Assembly (NCBI GenBank): GCA_910578645.1
Contig: CAJTQI010000002.1
Location: 372,001-436,000, forward strand
Length of the DNA stretch: 64,000 bases
Reading direction: 5' to 3'
Source of the DNA: an uncultured Lachnospiraceae bacterium
GTDB taxonomy: Bacteria; Bacillota; Clostridia; Lachnospirales; Lachnospiraceae
In this document: positions 43,902-52,015 of the stretch, one piece after another
Numbering within the stretch: the stretch's first letter is position 1
Layout of the letters: every line of letters begins with the position of its first letter
The notes under the pieces: model-generated
The model's input: the letters and a program-made list of their open reading frames with translations, nothing else
The model's database searches: none
Told to the model about the DNA's origin: nothing
Translations under genes and position numbers: made by a program

Positions 43902-44879
43902 ATGAAAAAAATCAGTATTTTAATACCTTGCTATAATGAAGAGGAAAATGTTATACCGATGAGCGAAGCAGTCACAGAACTCTTTGAAACAGAACTTGTA
44001 CAGTATGACTATGAAATTGTGTTTATCGATAACAATTCGTCAGATAATACAAGGATATTGTTAAGAAAAATTTGTTCAGGGAATAGACATATTAAGGCGA
44101 TATTTAATGCCAAGAATTTTGGACAGTTTAATTCGCCCTATTATGGAATGTGCCAGACGACAGGAGATTGTACAATTTCAATGTGTTGTGATTTTCAAGA
44201 CCCACTTGAACTCATACCCAGATTTATACAGGAATGGGAAAAGGGGTATAAAATTGTCTGTGGGATAAAAACCAGCAGTAAAGAAAATAAAATTATGCGT
44301 TTTTTAAGAACATGTTACTACAAGATAATTAGGAAGATGTCTGACGTGGACCAAATAGAGCATTTTACAGGAACAGGTCTTTATGACAGGTCTTTTATAC
44401 AGGTGCTGAAAGACTTAGATGACCCTACCCCGTTCCTACGGGGAATTGTTGCAGAGATGGGGTATAAGAGAAAAGATATTCCTTATGAACAACAAAAACG
44501 CAGGGCAGGACAAACACATAATAACTGGTTTACGTTATATGATGCTGCCATGTTAAGCTTTACTTCATACACAAAAGTAGGTTTGAGGATTGCAACAATT
44601 GCCGGGTTCGTAATGGCTTTTGTTAGTATCATTGTTGCGTTAGTATATCTTATTCTGAAGTTGGTGTATTGGGAAAGATTTGTGGCAGGTGTGACACCCA
44701 TATTGCTTGCGGTGCTTGTGCTTGGTTCGGTTCAGTTATTTTTTATTGGATTTTTAGGGGAGTATGTACTCAGCATCAATAAGAGGATGATGAAAAGACC
44801 ATTGGTGATTGAGGAAGAAAGAATCAATTTTGAGGAAGAGATGTTGGGGTCAAATATGATAAAGAAAATTGTGTCGTGA
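43902..44879 (+). CDS. GtrB/DPM1-like glycosyltransferase (GT2) with two C-terminal membrane helices
   Basis: A 325-residue enzyme that transfers a sugar from a nucleotide donor to undecaprenyl phosphate on the cytoplasmic face. The GT2 fold is shown by ILIPCYNEEENV at the start, VFIDNNSSDNT near 44 and CCDFQDPLELIP near 99. TPFLRGIVAEMGYKR is a further conserved region. Two hydrophobic helices near residues 226-248 and 263-285 are typical of GtrB/PglC-like lipid-linked GT2 enzymes. A GtrA-type flippase gene (47215) and three GT-C genes follow, which completes a Gtr-type glycosylation set. Confidence 0.86.
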   Translation: MKKISILIPCYNEEENVIPMSEAVTELFETELVQYDYEIVFIDNNSSDNTRILLRKICSGNRHIKAIFNAKNFGQFNSPYYGMCQTTGDCTISMCCDFQDPLELIPRFIQEWEKGYKIVCGIKTSSKENKIMRFLRTCYYKIIRKMSDVDQIEHFTGTGLYDRSFIQVLKDLDDPTPFLRGIVAEMGYKRKDIPYEQQKRRAGQTHNNWFTLYDAAMLSFTSYTKVGLRIATIAGFVMAFVSIIVALVYLILKLVYWERFVAGVTPILLAVLVLGSVQLFFIGFLGEYVLSINKRMMKRPLVIEEERINFEEEMLGSNMIKKIVS

Positions 44880-44913
44880 AACTATTTATGCGGCATTGTT
44901 TGGTATTTTAATT

Positions 44914-45024
44914 ATGTCACATAAAAGATGGAAAGAGTCAGTTAGTGCAATCGTGTTGGGAATTATATTTTTTATTGTTCCGCTTATTGAATTTGGTAAG
45001 AAGGATAAAAGACAAGAAGCGTAA
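44914..45024 (+). CDS. Possible 36-residue small membrane protein
   Basis: An open frame from ATG 44914 encodes a short peptide with a hydrophobic core (SAIVLGIIFFIVPLIEFG) flanked by Lys residues. An in-frame TTG at 44869, inside the end of the preceding GT2 gene, would extend it to 52 residues with a second hydrophobic stretch. No strong ribosome binding site is visible. It occupies the 260-base spacer before the next membrane protein. It may equally be a decayed remnant. Confidence 0.3.
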   Translation: MSHKRWKESVSAIVLGIIFFIVPLIEFGKKDKRQEA

Positions 45025-45139
45025 AAGTATAAATTGTAGTTCGGAGAAATTACGGTTCTGGCTATGGCAAACTGACATTCCTTTTATGGATATTATATGG
45101 GTGAAATAGAATATTCAAAGGAAAGGATGGATGTAATAG

Positions 45140-47188
45140 ATGAAGGCAAGAAAAATATCTCCGTATGTATATTTTATGACGGCAATTTTTATTGTGATAC
45201 ATTTAATTTATGTGCAGGGAGTAATCCCGCCTTTAGTGGGATGGTGGAATTATTATGCGTGGAGAGTGGATTGTGGGGATATTTTGTATAAGGATATATT
45301 TTGCTATCTGCCTTCTTATTTTATATATTTGACAACGTTTTTGTATAAAATTTTTGGTAATTTTTTAATGGGATTTCAAATTGTAGGTTTGATACTACGT
45401 TTTATAGAAGTATGCGTAATATATTCTATTTTAAATACTTTTACATCGAAGAATATAAGTTTTTTATCCGTATTTGCCGGTTTGGTTTTAGAGATAAGTT
45501 ATTTGATGAATATGCCCTATGATTATAATCAGCTTATTAGATTTTATGTAATTATGAGTAGTTTTTTTTGTATGAAGGCGATGGTGCAAAAAAAAGAATA
45601 TATGTCTAATATGTGCCTTGCCATAGCAGGTATTTGGCTAGGTATAGGATTGTTTTCAAAACAAACATGTATTGTTATTATTGTATGTGCAATTTGCGGA
45701 ATTATAGTTTTTTATTTGCATAATGATGGGATGCGGCGTGCAGTGAAAAAGGCGGTTATGTTTGCTTTGGGTGTTTTTGTGGCTTGCTTGCCAGGAATTT
45801 TGGCATTGATTATACAGAACAGCTTTTCCGATTTTATTTATTGCCTTACGTCTTCCATGACAGTGAAGGGAGATTTTGGAGGTTTTTTTGGAAGGGTTTT
45901 ACAGTATCAGGTTCATTTTCCGGAAATCATGGTTGCTATCATTATTTTTATTGTTATGTGCTGTCAGCAGCGGTACATAATGTATTGTCAAAAGAAAGCA
46001 GTTAATGATTCTGTCAGGACAATAACAAAAGAAGTATATTTTGTCATATTATTTCTGTTCATTGTATACCGGGCATGCCAAATTGTTGAAACAGAAACCG
46101 GAATAGCTGTATCTTATGCGGTAGTTGTGATAAGTGTAATGGCTTACATAGCAATACGTTTGGCGGTGGTATGTATACAAAGACTGTTGAGAATATTGCC
46201 GGAAAAAGTGTTTGGGATTTTTGAGAATTTAACACTGGTTTTTATTTGCGGATTTCTACTATTTATAATAGTGATAACATATAGACTGGATTACCAGTGG
46301 AAGAGCAGGATATATTATCAAATGGCCTTGTTTGCGTTAAAAAGAGGTCTGGTTAATGTCATATTTTGGGTCATGCTGTTCGTTTTACTATGTCAGACAG
46401 TACAATATATCAGGAAACAAAAAATGTATGGAGGCTTAAGTTGTTTTGTCTTAAATGCTTTTGCAATGTGTTTACTTGGTATGCAAATGATTTCTTCTGT
46501 GGTGGAGGAATTATTCATTTTACCGGTTGCTTCGTTATTTTTTGCTTTGTTATTTAATGTTGTTTTAAATTATGGAAATTTTGACAATGAAAAGATAAGA
46601 AAAAATCCACTATATAAATTAACTGCGGGACTTGCCCTGACGGGAATTATTTTTTTATCTTTGTTTATAACAGTGATTCAAAAGCAGGTTGTGTCATACA
46701 CATGGCATGGATGGGATTGTGCAGGATTAGGAAGGAATGACACATACTATGTATATAGTGGAATTGATGGGCTTGGAGGCTATATTTTGGATATTGAAAC
46801 AGAAAAAGCATACGAGACCATAATCGATTTCATTAGAAAAAATACAGATACGACAGATGTTGTTTATGAGTTTCCGCATATTCCATTGTTTAATGTCCTG
46901 ACAGAGCGTAAATTAGGAACTTATTCTCCGGTACATTATTGGGATGTCTGTCCCGATGAGATAGCTATAATGGATGCACAATATCTTAATAATTGCCCGC
47001 CCAAAATGGTGATTTGGTGTGAATTTGGTGATGGATTATGGAACTTTCATGAAGATTATTTCAGAGATGGGAATGCCAGCGGGCAAAGAGCCATCCGGGA
47101 CTTTTATTGGAATAATGTGCAGAAGAATTACACGAAATTATATGAATACCGGACTTTGTCAGTATGGCTAAGAGAAGAGCCGGACTGA
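45140..47188 (+). CDS. GT-C-type polytopic membrane protein, putative glycosyltransferase
   Basis: A 682-residue protein with about 13 hydrophobic segments. After the first span comes a loop with acidic residues and the pattern GDILYKDIFCYLPSYFIYL, similar to the first periplasmic loop of lipid-linked-sugar glycosyltransferases (GT39/RgtA-like), followed by YKIFG. A soluble C-terminal part of about 160 residues contains EFPHIPLFNVLTERKLGTY. The DNA is very AT-rich. It overlaps nothing and is 26 bases before the GtrA gene start. Donor and acceptor are unknown. Confidence 0.68.
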   Translation: MKARKISPYVYFMTAIFIVIHLIYVQGVIPPLVGWWNYYAWRVDCGDILYKDIFCYLPSYFIYLTTFLYKIFGNFLMGFQIVGLILRFIEVCVIYSILNTFTSKNISFLSVFAGLVLEISYLMNMPYDYNQLIRFYVIMSSFFCMKAMVQKKEYMSNMCLAIAGIWLGIGLFSKQTCIVIIVCAICGIIVFYLHNDGMRRAVKKAVMFALGVFVACLPGILALIIQNSFSDFIYCLTSSMTVKGDFGGFFGRVLQYQVHFPEIMVAIIIFIVMCCQQRYIMYCQKKAVNDSVRTITKEVYFVILFLFIVYRACQIVETETGIAVSYAVVVISVMAYIAIRLAVVCIQRLLRILPEKVFGIFENLTLVFICGFLLFIIVITYRLDYQWKSRIYYQMALFALKRGLVNVIFWVMLFVLLCQTVQYIRKQKMYGGLSCFVLNAFAMCLLGMQMISSVVEELFILPVASLFFALLFNVVLNYGNFDNEKIRKNPLYKLTAGLALTGIIFLSLFITVIQKQVVSYTWHGWDCAGLGRNDTYYVYSGIDGLGGYILDIETEKAYETIIDFIRKNTDTTDVVYEFPHIPLFNVLTERKLGTYSPVHYWDVCPDEIAIMDAQYLNNCPPKMVIWCEFGDGLWNFHEDYFRDGNASGQRAIRDFYWNNVQKNYTKLYEYRTLSVWLREEPD

Positions 47189-47214
47189 TGAGATGATTGA
47201 AAGGAATTACATTA

Positions 47215-47733
47215 ATGATGAGGATAAAATCTTTCTGGATAATAGCGGAAAGAATCATATATAACGTTTTATCTTTTTTCTGTCATTCGTGTGGAAGACA
47301 ATTAAGTGAGAAGGCATTCGTTGCGTTTATGCAATTTTTTAAATTTGGAATTATCGGAGTGAGCAATACGTTTATTTCTTATGTGTTGTATTCGGGTGGG
47401 CTTATACTGTTGAGAAAGTTTCATTTGTTTCATCAAGTAGATTATCTTATTGCGCAGCTTGTGGCGTTTGCGGTCAGTGTTTTATGGTCATTTTATTGGA
47501 ATAACAGGTTGGTATTTACACTTGAGGATGGAGGAAGAAGGTCTGTTTGGAAGGCGTTAGCCAAAACTTACATATCATATTCGTTTACGGGATTATTTCT
47601 AAACAGTATTTTGTTGCTTGTTTGGGTACGGGTTTTGCATATATCAGAGTTTATTGCACCAATTATCAATTTAGTTATCACGGTGCCTCTTAATTTTCTT
47701 ATGAATAAATTATGGGCTTTTAAGCAAGGCTGA
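47215..47733 (+). CDS. GtrA-like membrane protein
   Basis: A 172-residue protein with four hydrophobic segments. The GtrA signature FFKFGIIGVSNTFISYVLY is near residue 37, followed by WSFYWNNRLVF near 95 and the C-terminal FLMNKLWAF. GtrA proteins are thought to flip undecaprenyl-phosphate-linked sugars. ATG 47215 is chosen with AAAGGA nine bases upstream, against TTG 47197. It belongs with the GtrB-like protein at 43902. Confidence 0.85.
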   Translation: MMRIKSFWIIAERIIYNVLSFFCHSCGRQLSEKAFVAFMQFFKFGIIGVSNTFISYVLYSGGLILLRKFHLFHQVDYLIAQLVAFAVSVLWSFYWNNRLVFTLEDGGRRSVWKALAKTYISYSFTGLFLNSILLLVWVRVLHISEFIAPIINLVITVPLNFLMNKLWAFKQG

Positions 47734-47836
47734 ACAATCTTGTGTTTCCCCTGCTATGCTGCAATGATTATGCCGTCTTTTGTTGACAGGTATAAATTGG
47801 CGTTATGCAAAACTATTGGAAGAGTGGAAGGGTAAG

Positions 47837-49297
47837 ATGGAAAAGAAGAAAAAAATTATATGGCTCAATTTGCTTATCTACATATATTTGTTTTTGCCAG
47901 TCCTTATCTTCGTAGTAGGATGGTTGAAATGGTATTGGGCGTTGCCCTTTGGAATACTTATGGCGTTGGCTTGTGTGAAGGGATTTACAGATTCAGTGCA
48001 ATGTGACTGTTTCCTGTTGGAAAAAAGCGATTTCAGGATATTGATAAAGGCACTTTTCTTGATAATTTTATGGGTTTATCTATCAGGAATAGGAGGATGG
48101 TGTTACCAAAATAGCGACCATGAGGCACGCAGTGCCATATTCCGTGCGCTAGTAGAATATGATTGGCCAGTCGTTTCGTACGATGGAAGCAGAGGTTTAA
48201 TATATTACATAGGTTTTTGGCTTCCGGCTGCATGTTTTGGTAAAGTTTTTGGCCTTGAAGCAGGCTATACCGTACAAGTAATATGGGCTGTATTGGGTAT
48301 TTTTATTGTATATTATTTAATTTGTGTATTCCGTAAGAAAGTGGAATTGTGGCCCTTGGTGTTTATGATTTTTTTTAGTGGACTGGACTATGTTGGAGCA
48401 TGGATATTAGGAGAAGCCGGAACTGATTTAAAAATTGCCCAACATCTGGAATGGTGGGCGGTAGATTTTCAGTTTACATCAATGACAGCACAATTATACT
48501 GGGTATTTAACCAGGCGATACCGGCATGGGTGGCAACGATTGTTATTATGACACAGAAGAATTGCAGGAATATGTTATTTGTTTTGTCGTTGATGATGTT
48601 GTCTTCCACAATTCCGTTTGTGGGATTGATTCCGATTGTAGTTTATTTGTATATAAAGCGGATAAGAGAGGGCAGAGAGTGTTGGAGAGAGATAATTACA
48701 TTTCAAAATATTGTGGGCGTTTTTATTATAGGCGGGTGTACATTTCTATATTTAATTGGAAATGTTTCCGGGCAGATGATTAATAAAGACAATGCAGAGT
48801 TGGTGATAATTGAACCAATGGCGGGCTTGTTGCGGTATATGCTCTTTTTCTTTTTGGAGTTTGGAATTTATTTGTATTTTGTATTACAATACAGAAAAAA
48901 GGACTTTTTGGTATACTTGCTTATCATTGTTTTGGTCCTATGTCCTTTTATTAAAGTTGGAGGCGGACACGATTTTTGTATGAGAGCGTCTGTGCCTGCT
49001 CTTTTTATTCTGATGCTTATGGGAATGGAGGCTTGGGAAAGTATACGTCAAAGTGGAAGAAAATATTTGTTGGTAGGATACTGTGTTGTACTTTTGTTAG
49101 GTGGGAAAACTGCCTTTAACGAGATGCACCGTTCTGTTAGGGAGACATATTGGAGAGTTTCCAATGGGGAGTCGGTCAAGTATCCGGAGATTAGCATAGA
49201 AAATCAATTGTTGCAATTTGGAAACTTTTCCGGAGAAATTTCTGGAAATTGGTTTTTTCAATATTTAGCAAATACACACAAATATAATACAGACTAA
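47837..49297 (+). CDS. GT-C-like polytopic membrane protein, putative glycosyltransferase
   Basis: About 486 residues with 10-12 hydrophobic segments. A basic start (EKKKKIIW) is followed by a first span, and the loop with NSDHEARSAIFRALVEYDWP carries acidic residues where GT-C enzymes have catalytic Asp/Glu. I cannot assign a known family. ATG 47837 (GGAAGGG upstream) replaces the in-frame TTG at 47780. It lies between the GtrA gene and the poly-G gene. Confidence 0.65.
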   Translation: MEKKKKIIWLNLLIYIYLFLPVLIFVVGWLKWYWALPFGILMALACVKGFTDSVQCDCFLLEKSDFRILIKALFLIILWVYLSGIGGWCYQNSDHEARSAIFRALVEYDWPVVSYDGSRGLIYYIGFWLPAACFGKVFGLEAGYTVQVIWAVLGIFIVYYLICVFRKKVELWPLVFMIFFSGLDYVGAWILGEAGTDLKIAQHLEWWAVDFQFTSMTAQLYWVFNQAIPAWVATIVIMTQKNCRNMLFVLSLMMLSSTIPFVGLIPIVVYLYIKRIREGRECWREIITFQNIVGVFIIGGCTFLYLIGNVSGQMINKDNAELVIIEPMAGLLRYMLFFFLEFGIYLYFVLQYRKKDFLVYLLIIVLVLCPFIKVGGGHDFCMRASVPALFILMLMGMEAWESIRQSGRKYLLVGYCVVLLLGGKTAFNEMHRSVRETYWRVSNGESVKYPEISIENQLLQFGNFSGEISGNWFFQYLANTHKYNTD

Positions 49298-49364
49298 AAA
49301 TAATATATGGAATGAAAAAAGAAAGATAAGGGTAAGGACACAAAGGGTTAAAAAGGAGGAAGCT

Positions 49365-49424
49365 ATGAAGATTTTCAAAAATACAGTATTTGTGGGGGGG
49401 GGCGGACAAGGCATAGGTTTTTAA
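49365..49424 (+). other. Short leader frame that ends through the G9 tract
   Basis: ATG 49365 has AAGGAGG five bases upstream, the best binding site in this part of the locus. In the sequenced state this frame encodes only 19 residues before TAA at 49422. The G9 tract at 49394 sits in it. With one extra G the frame continues into the glycosyltransferase at 49451 (see that gene and the tract). Confidence 0.85.
49394..49402 (+). repeat. Poly-G tract (G9) at the start of the last glycosyltransferase gene
   Basis: Nine consecutive Gs, about 30 bases after ATG 49365. With ten Gs the start codon reads in frame into the 49451 protein; with nine it stops at 49422. The tract is therefore a candidate phase-variation switch in the OFF state, or a one-base sequencing error. 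Confidence 0.9.
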
Positions 49425-49450
49425 CTTGGAACAATCCGTTTGACTTTTTC

Positions 49451-50647
49451 ATGTACACGGCGTGCGGGCTGATGCTTGTTTCATTTATATACATTATGTT
49501 CCATAACGGAGAACCTATCAGAAGCTTACTGTGGAGTGGGCCTACCGTGGGGATTTTTCCGGATTTTTTTGAGGCAGTCAAAGATGCGACACGCCCCAAT
49601 CCGTATGATGAAAGAGCGATATACCCGGCCTTTGCATATTTTTTATTGTATTGGGTTTCTAAGTTTATTCCATATGATTGCACAAATTGGCCTGAAATTT
49701 CATTGACAAGAGAAGGGATAGCAACTGTTGTTATTTTCTTTTTGATTATTACGACATGCGTTTGCTATTTGGCAGGTAATTTTTTAAAACTACATGGAGG
49801 TAAGGCTTTATTTTTGTCAATATGTTTTATATGTTCTCCAGGATATATTTATATGGCAGAACGGGGAAATGTAGTAATTTTGTCTGTATTGTTTGTAATG
49901 TTTTTTCTTTATTATTATGATTCAAAAAATAAGATTCTGCAGGAATTATCGTTGGTATCTTTAGCCTGTGCAGTGTGTATGAAATTATACCCTGTGTTTA
50001 TGGGCATAGAGCTGTTACTGGAAAAACAATATAAAAAAGCGATGAGGTGCATATTTTATGGAGTTATCGTATTTGTTTTGCCATTTACATTTTATGAAGG
50101 TGTAGGAGAAATACCTCATTTGATTTCAAACATTTTATATTTGTCAAAAGAGACTAAAGTTGATGAACGGGGATTTGGATATGGATATAAGATTGATATT
50201 TCTAATTTTAGCCGGGCAATAGAAAATTATTCAGGTATCCATATTTCATTTACCATGGTGATGTGTATAGCTTGCATATGCATGGCAATCGTATTGTTTA
50301 CCTTAAAAGAAAATTGGAAGAGGATATATGTGCTGACATTATTTTTAACTATCATTCCTTCTTTTAGTTGGATATATAATGCGCAGTACTTTATAATTCC
50401 GTTGACATTTTTTTTCAAGGATAATAAGAAAATGGATATTGAAACGATGATTTACTGTATTATGTTTCTTCTGATTATGGTGTCCGCACCTTTTGGATTT
50501 GTAATGGAAACTTTACCAGGGGCATGTAAAATAAGTGTGAGCACGGTCTTGATTCATTTGGGAATGTGGGGCATATTGATGGGACTTTTGGGTGAAAGTG
50601 TGGCGGTAATCATTCAAAGATGCGTTAATGCCATAAGGTATAAATAA
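49451..50647 (+). CDS. GT87-like membrane glycosyltransferase, frame-shifted 5' end
   Basis: A 398-residue open frame with about ten hydrophobic segments. The loop FPDFFEAVKDATRPNPYDER, followed by AIYPAFAYFLLYWV, resembles the first loop of GT87-type (DUF2029) mannosyltransferases. The frame has no ribosome binding site of its own at ATG 49451. Restoring a tenth G at 49394 joins it to ATG 49365 and its strong AAGGAGG, giving about 427 residues with an N-terminus reading VGGGRTRHRFLTW before the first span. This is the most likely intended protein. As sequenced, the gene is probably OFF or weakly translated from 49451. Confidence 0.72.
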   Translation: MYTACGLMLVSFIYIMFHNGEPIRSLLWSGPTVGIFPDFFEAVKDATRPNPYDERAIYPAFAYFLLYWVSKFIPYDCTNWPEISLTREGIATVVIFFLIITTCVCYLAGNFLKLHGGKALFLSICFICSPGYIYMAERGNVVILSVLFVMFFLYYYDSKNKILQELSLVSLACAVCMKLYPVFMGIELLLEKQYKKAMRCIFYGVIVFVLPFTFYEGVGEIPHLISNILYLSKETKVDERGFGYGYKIDISNFSRAIENYSGIHISFTMVMCIACICMAIVLFTLKENWKRIYVLTLFLTIIPSFSWIYNAQYFIIPLTFFFKDNKKMDIETMIYCIMFLLIMVSAPFGFVMETLPGACKISVSTVLIHLGMWGILMGLLGESVAVIIQRCVNAIRYK

Positions 50648-50701
50648 AGGATATTTAGCAGTCAATATATAGAGCAAAAAAGTAATAGGAAGATTTTATA
50701 T

Positions 50702-50726
50702 GCCGCCTTAACACAGCGGCTTTTTT
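50702..50726 (+). terminator. Intrinsic terminator of the glycan locus
   Basis: GCCGC (50702-50706) and GCGGC (50716-50720) with a nine-base loop, followed by TTTTTT (50721-50726). It overlaps the -35 box of the next promoter. Confidence 0.75.
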
Positions 50727-50736
50727 CGGTTATAAT
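50708..50736 (+). promoter_or_regulatory. Promoter of the FG-GAP/two-component operon
   Basis: TTAACA (50708-50713) and a perfect TATAAT (50731-50736) are separated by 17 bases. Transcription would start near 50743 and give a leader of about 139 bases. Confidence 0.7.
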
Positions 50737-50769
50737 AAAACTGATAAGTAACAAAAAACAGGTGTAAAG

Positions 50770-50858
50770 ATTGAAAATTAAAGTTTTCAATCCCGAGTTT
50801 GTGTCTGCGCGTTGCCTGCCACAAACTCGGTTCATGTGTTGTCTCAACAAAAGTTGAG
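50770..50858 (+). promoter_or_regulatory. Structured 5' leader with three tandem hairpins
   Basis: Hairpin 1 pairs ATTGAAAA (50770-50777) with TTTTCAAT (50784-50791). Hairpin 2 pairs CCGAGTTTGTG (50793-50803) with CACAAACTCGG (50820-50830), a perfect 11-bp stem with a 16-base loop. Hairpin 3 pairs CTCAAC (50843-50848) with GTTGAG (50853-50858). None is followed by a T-run. No known riboswitch consensus is recognised. Confidence 0.55.
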
Positions 50859-50881
50859 GCGGCGGAGAAATGGAATGAAAC

Positions 50882-52015
50882 ATGCGAAAGAGAATAAAAA
50901 TTCCAAGAAGAAAATTATCTATATTATGTACCATTCTGTCCTATGCATTTCATATGATACTGGTGGCATTCATATTTCCGGCGGCTGTTTATGCCAAAGA
51001 GCCGAAACTGCAAGACGGACAGCTTCTTGCAGATTACCGGGACTATCAGGAACGGCTGAATGGAATCGAAGGGCAGTGGGAAATCGGCAGAAACGGGTTC
51101 CGGACGGTGGAGGAACAGATATTTCCAATTGAGACGGAGTGTTTCGGCAACATTTACCTGGTGCCTGCCATGGAAGAGCGGTATCACCGGCTTGCCCTGT
51201 TCTTCGTCAGGGAGGATGGGACGGTGGTATACCGGACGGACCGGCTTGCCGTAAACCATTGGAATACCGGGAGTTTAGAACAGCCAATCCATAGTATTTC
51301 TGCCGTCGCTTTCCAGGATTTGAACAGGGACGGCAGGATGGATATCGTGCTGATTGCCGAATGCAGGAACAAGGCAGGTACATATGTGGGTAGAGATTAT
51401 AAGGTAGGCGACGTGCTTTTCCAGGGCGACGAGGGGTTCTATAGCGATTACCGGATATCGGATAAAATCAACCGGTTTGGCATGAACAAGAGCGCAGAGA
51501 GTATTGTCGCGTACGTGCGGGACGGTTATTCGACGGAGTTTCTCTATACGGCATTGACGAAAGCGGAACTGCTTAAGAACGGGTTTGTGATTGCAGCCGA
51601 GCAGGATTATTCCAGGCAGTTCGAGAAATTGGGATATCTTGAAGTTATGCCGGGCAGCTATACGGTGGCAGAATTTTCTACGCTAATGATATATCTGGTG
51701 GATGAACAAGGGAATATCGTGTGGAGTTTCCAGCCTATGGGCGATTATGATAACCTGTATGCCCTCAAGGGAATTACGTGCAGGGATATCGACGGGGACG
51801 GCATGAAGGATATTCTTGTGCTTGCCCGTTACAGTCATTTGGGGGATGAAAATGATATTCTGATTGAGAGTGATTATGAGATTTACTATCAGCGTACCGG
51901 TGGGTTTGAGACAGATACGGAAGTGAAGAAGAAGGTGCGCTGCACGGATGAAGACACGGTGGCAGGACTAGTAGATAAGGCGAGGGCCTATTGGGGATGG
52001 AGCCCGGAGACATGA
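50882..52015 (+). CDS. Secreted FG-GAP/VCBS-repeat protein
   Basis: A 377-residue protein with a signal peptide or signal anchor (RKRIKIPRRK, then hydrophobic SYAFHMILVAFIFPAAVYA, ending near residue 39). Ca2+-binding-like FG-GAP loops occur at LNRDGRMDIVLIAE near 143 and DIDGDGMKDILVLAR near 300. Such repeats form beta-propeller-like folds outside the membrane. It shares a promoter with the response regulator, overlapping it by four bases (ATGA), and the kinase lies downstream, so it may be an extracytoplasmic accessory sensor of that system. The ligand is unknown. Confidence 0.78.
   Translation: MRKRIKIPRRKLSILCTILSYAFHMILVAFIFPAAVYAKEPKLQDGQLLADYRDYQERLNGIEGQWEIGRNGFRTVEEQIFPIETECFGNIYLVPAMEERYHRLALFFVREDGTVVYRTDRLAVNHWNTGSLEQPIHSISAVAFQDLNRDGRMDIVLIAECRNKAGTYVGRDYKVGDVLFQGDEGFYSDYRISDKINRFGMNKSAESIVAYVRDGYSTEFLYTALTKAELLKNGFVIAAEQDYSRQFEKLGYLEVMPGSYTVAEFSTLMIYLVDEQGNIVWSFQPMGDYDNLYALKGITCRDIDGDGMKDILVLARYSHLGDENDILIESDYEIYYQRTGGFETDTEVKKKVRCTDEDTVAGLVDKARAYWGWSPET

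Noticed and set aside
50743..50881. Cyclic-di-GMP or other known riboswitch in the FG-GAP operon leader
   Set aside because: The hairpins lack the conserved loop sequences of the classes I can recall.
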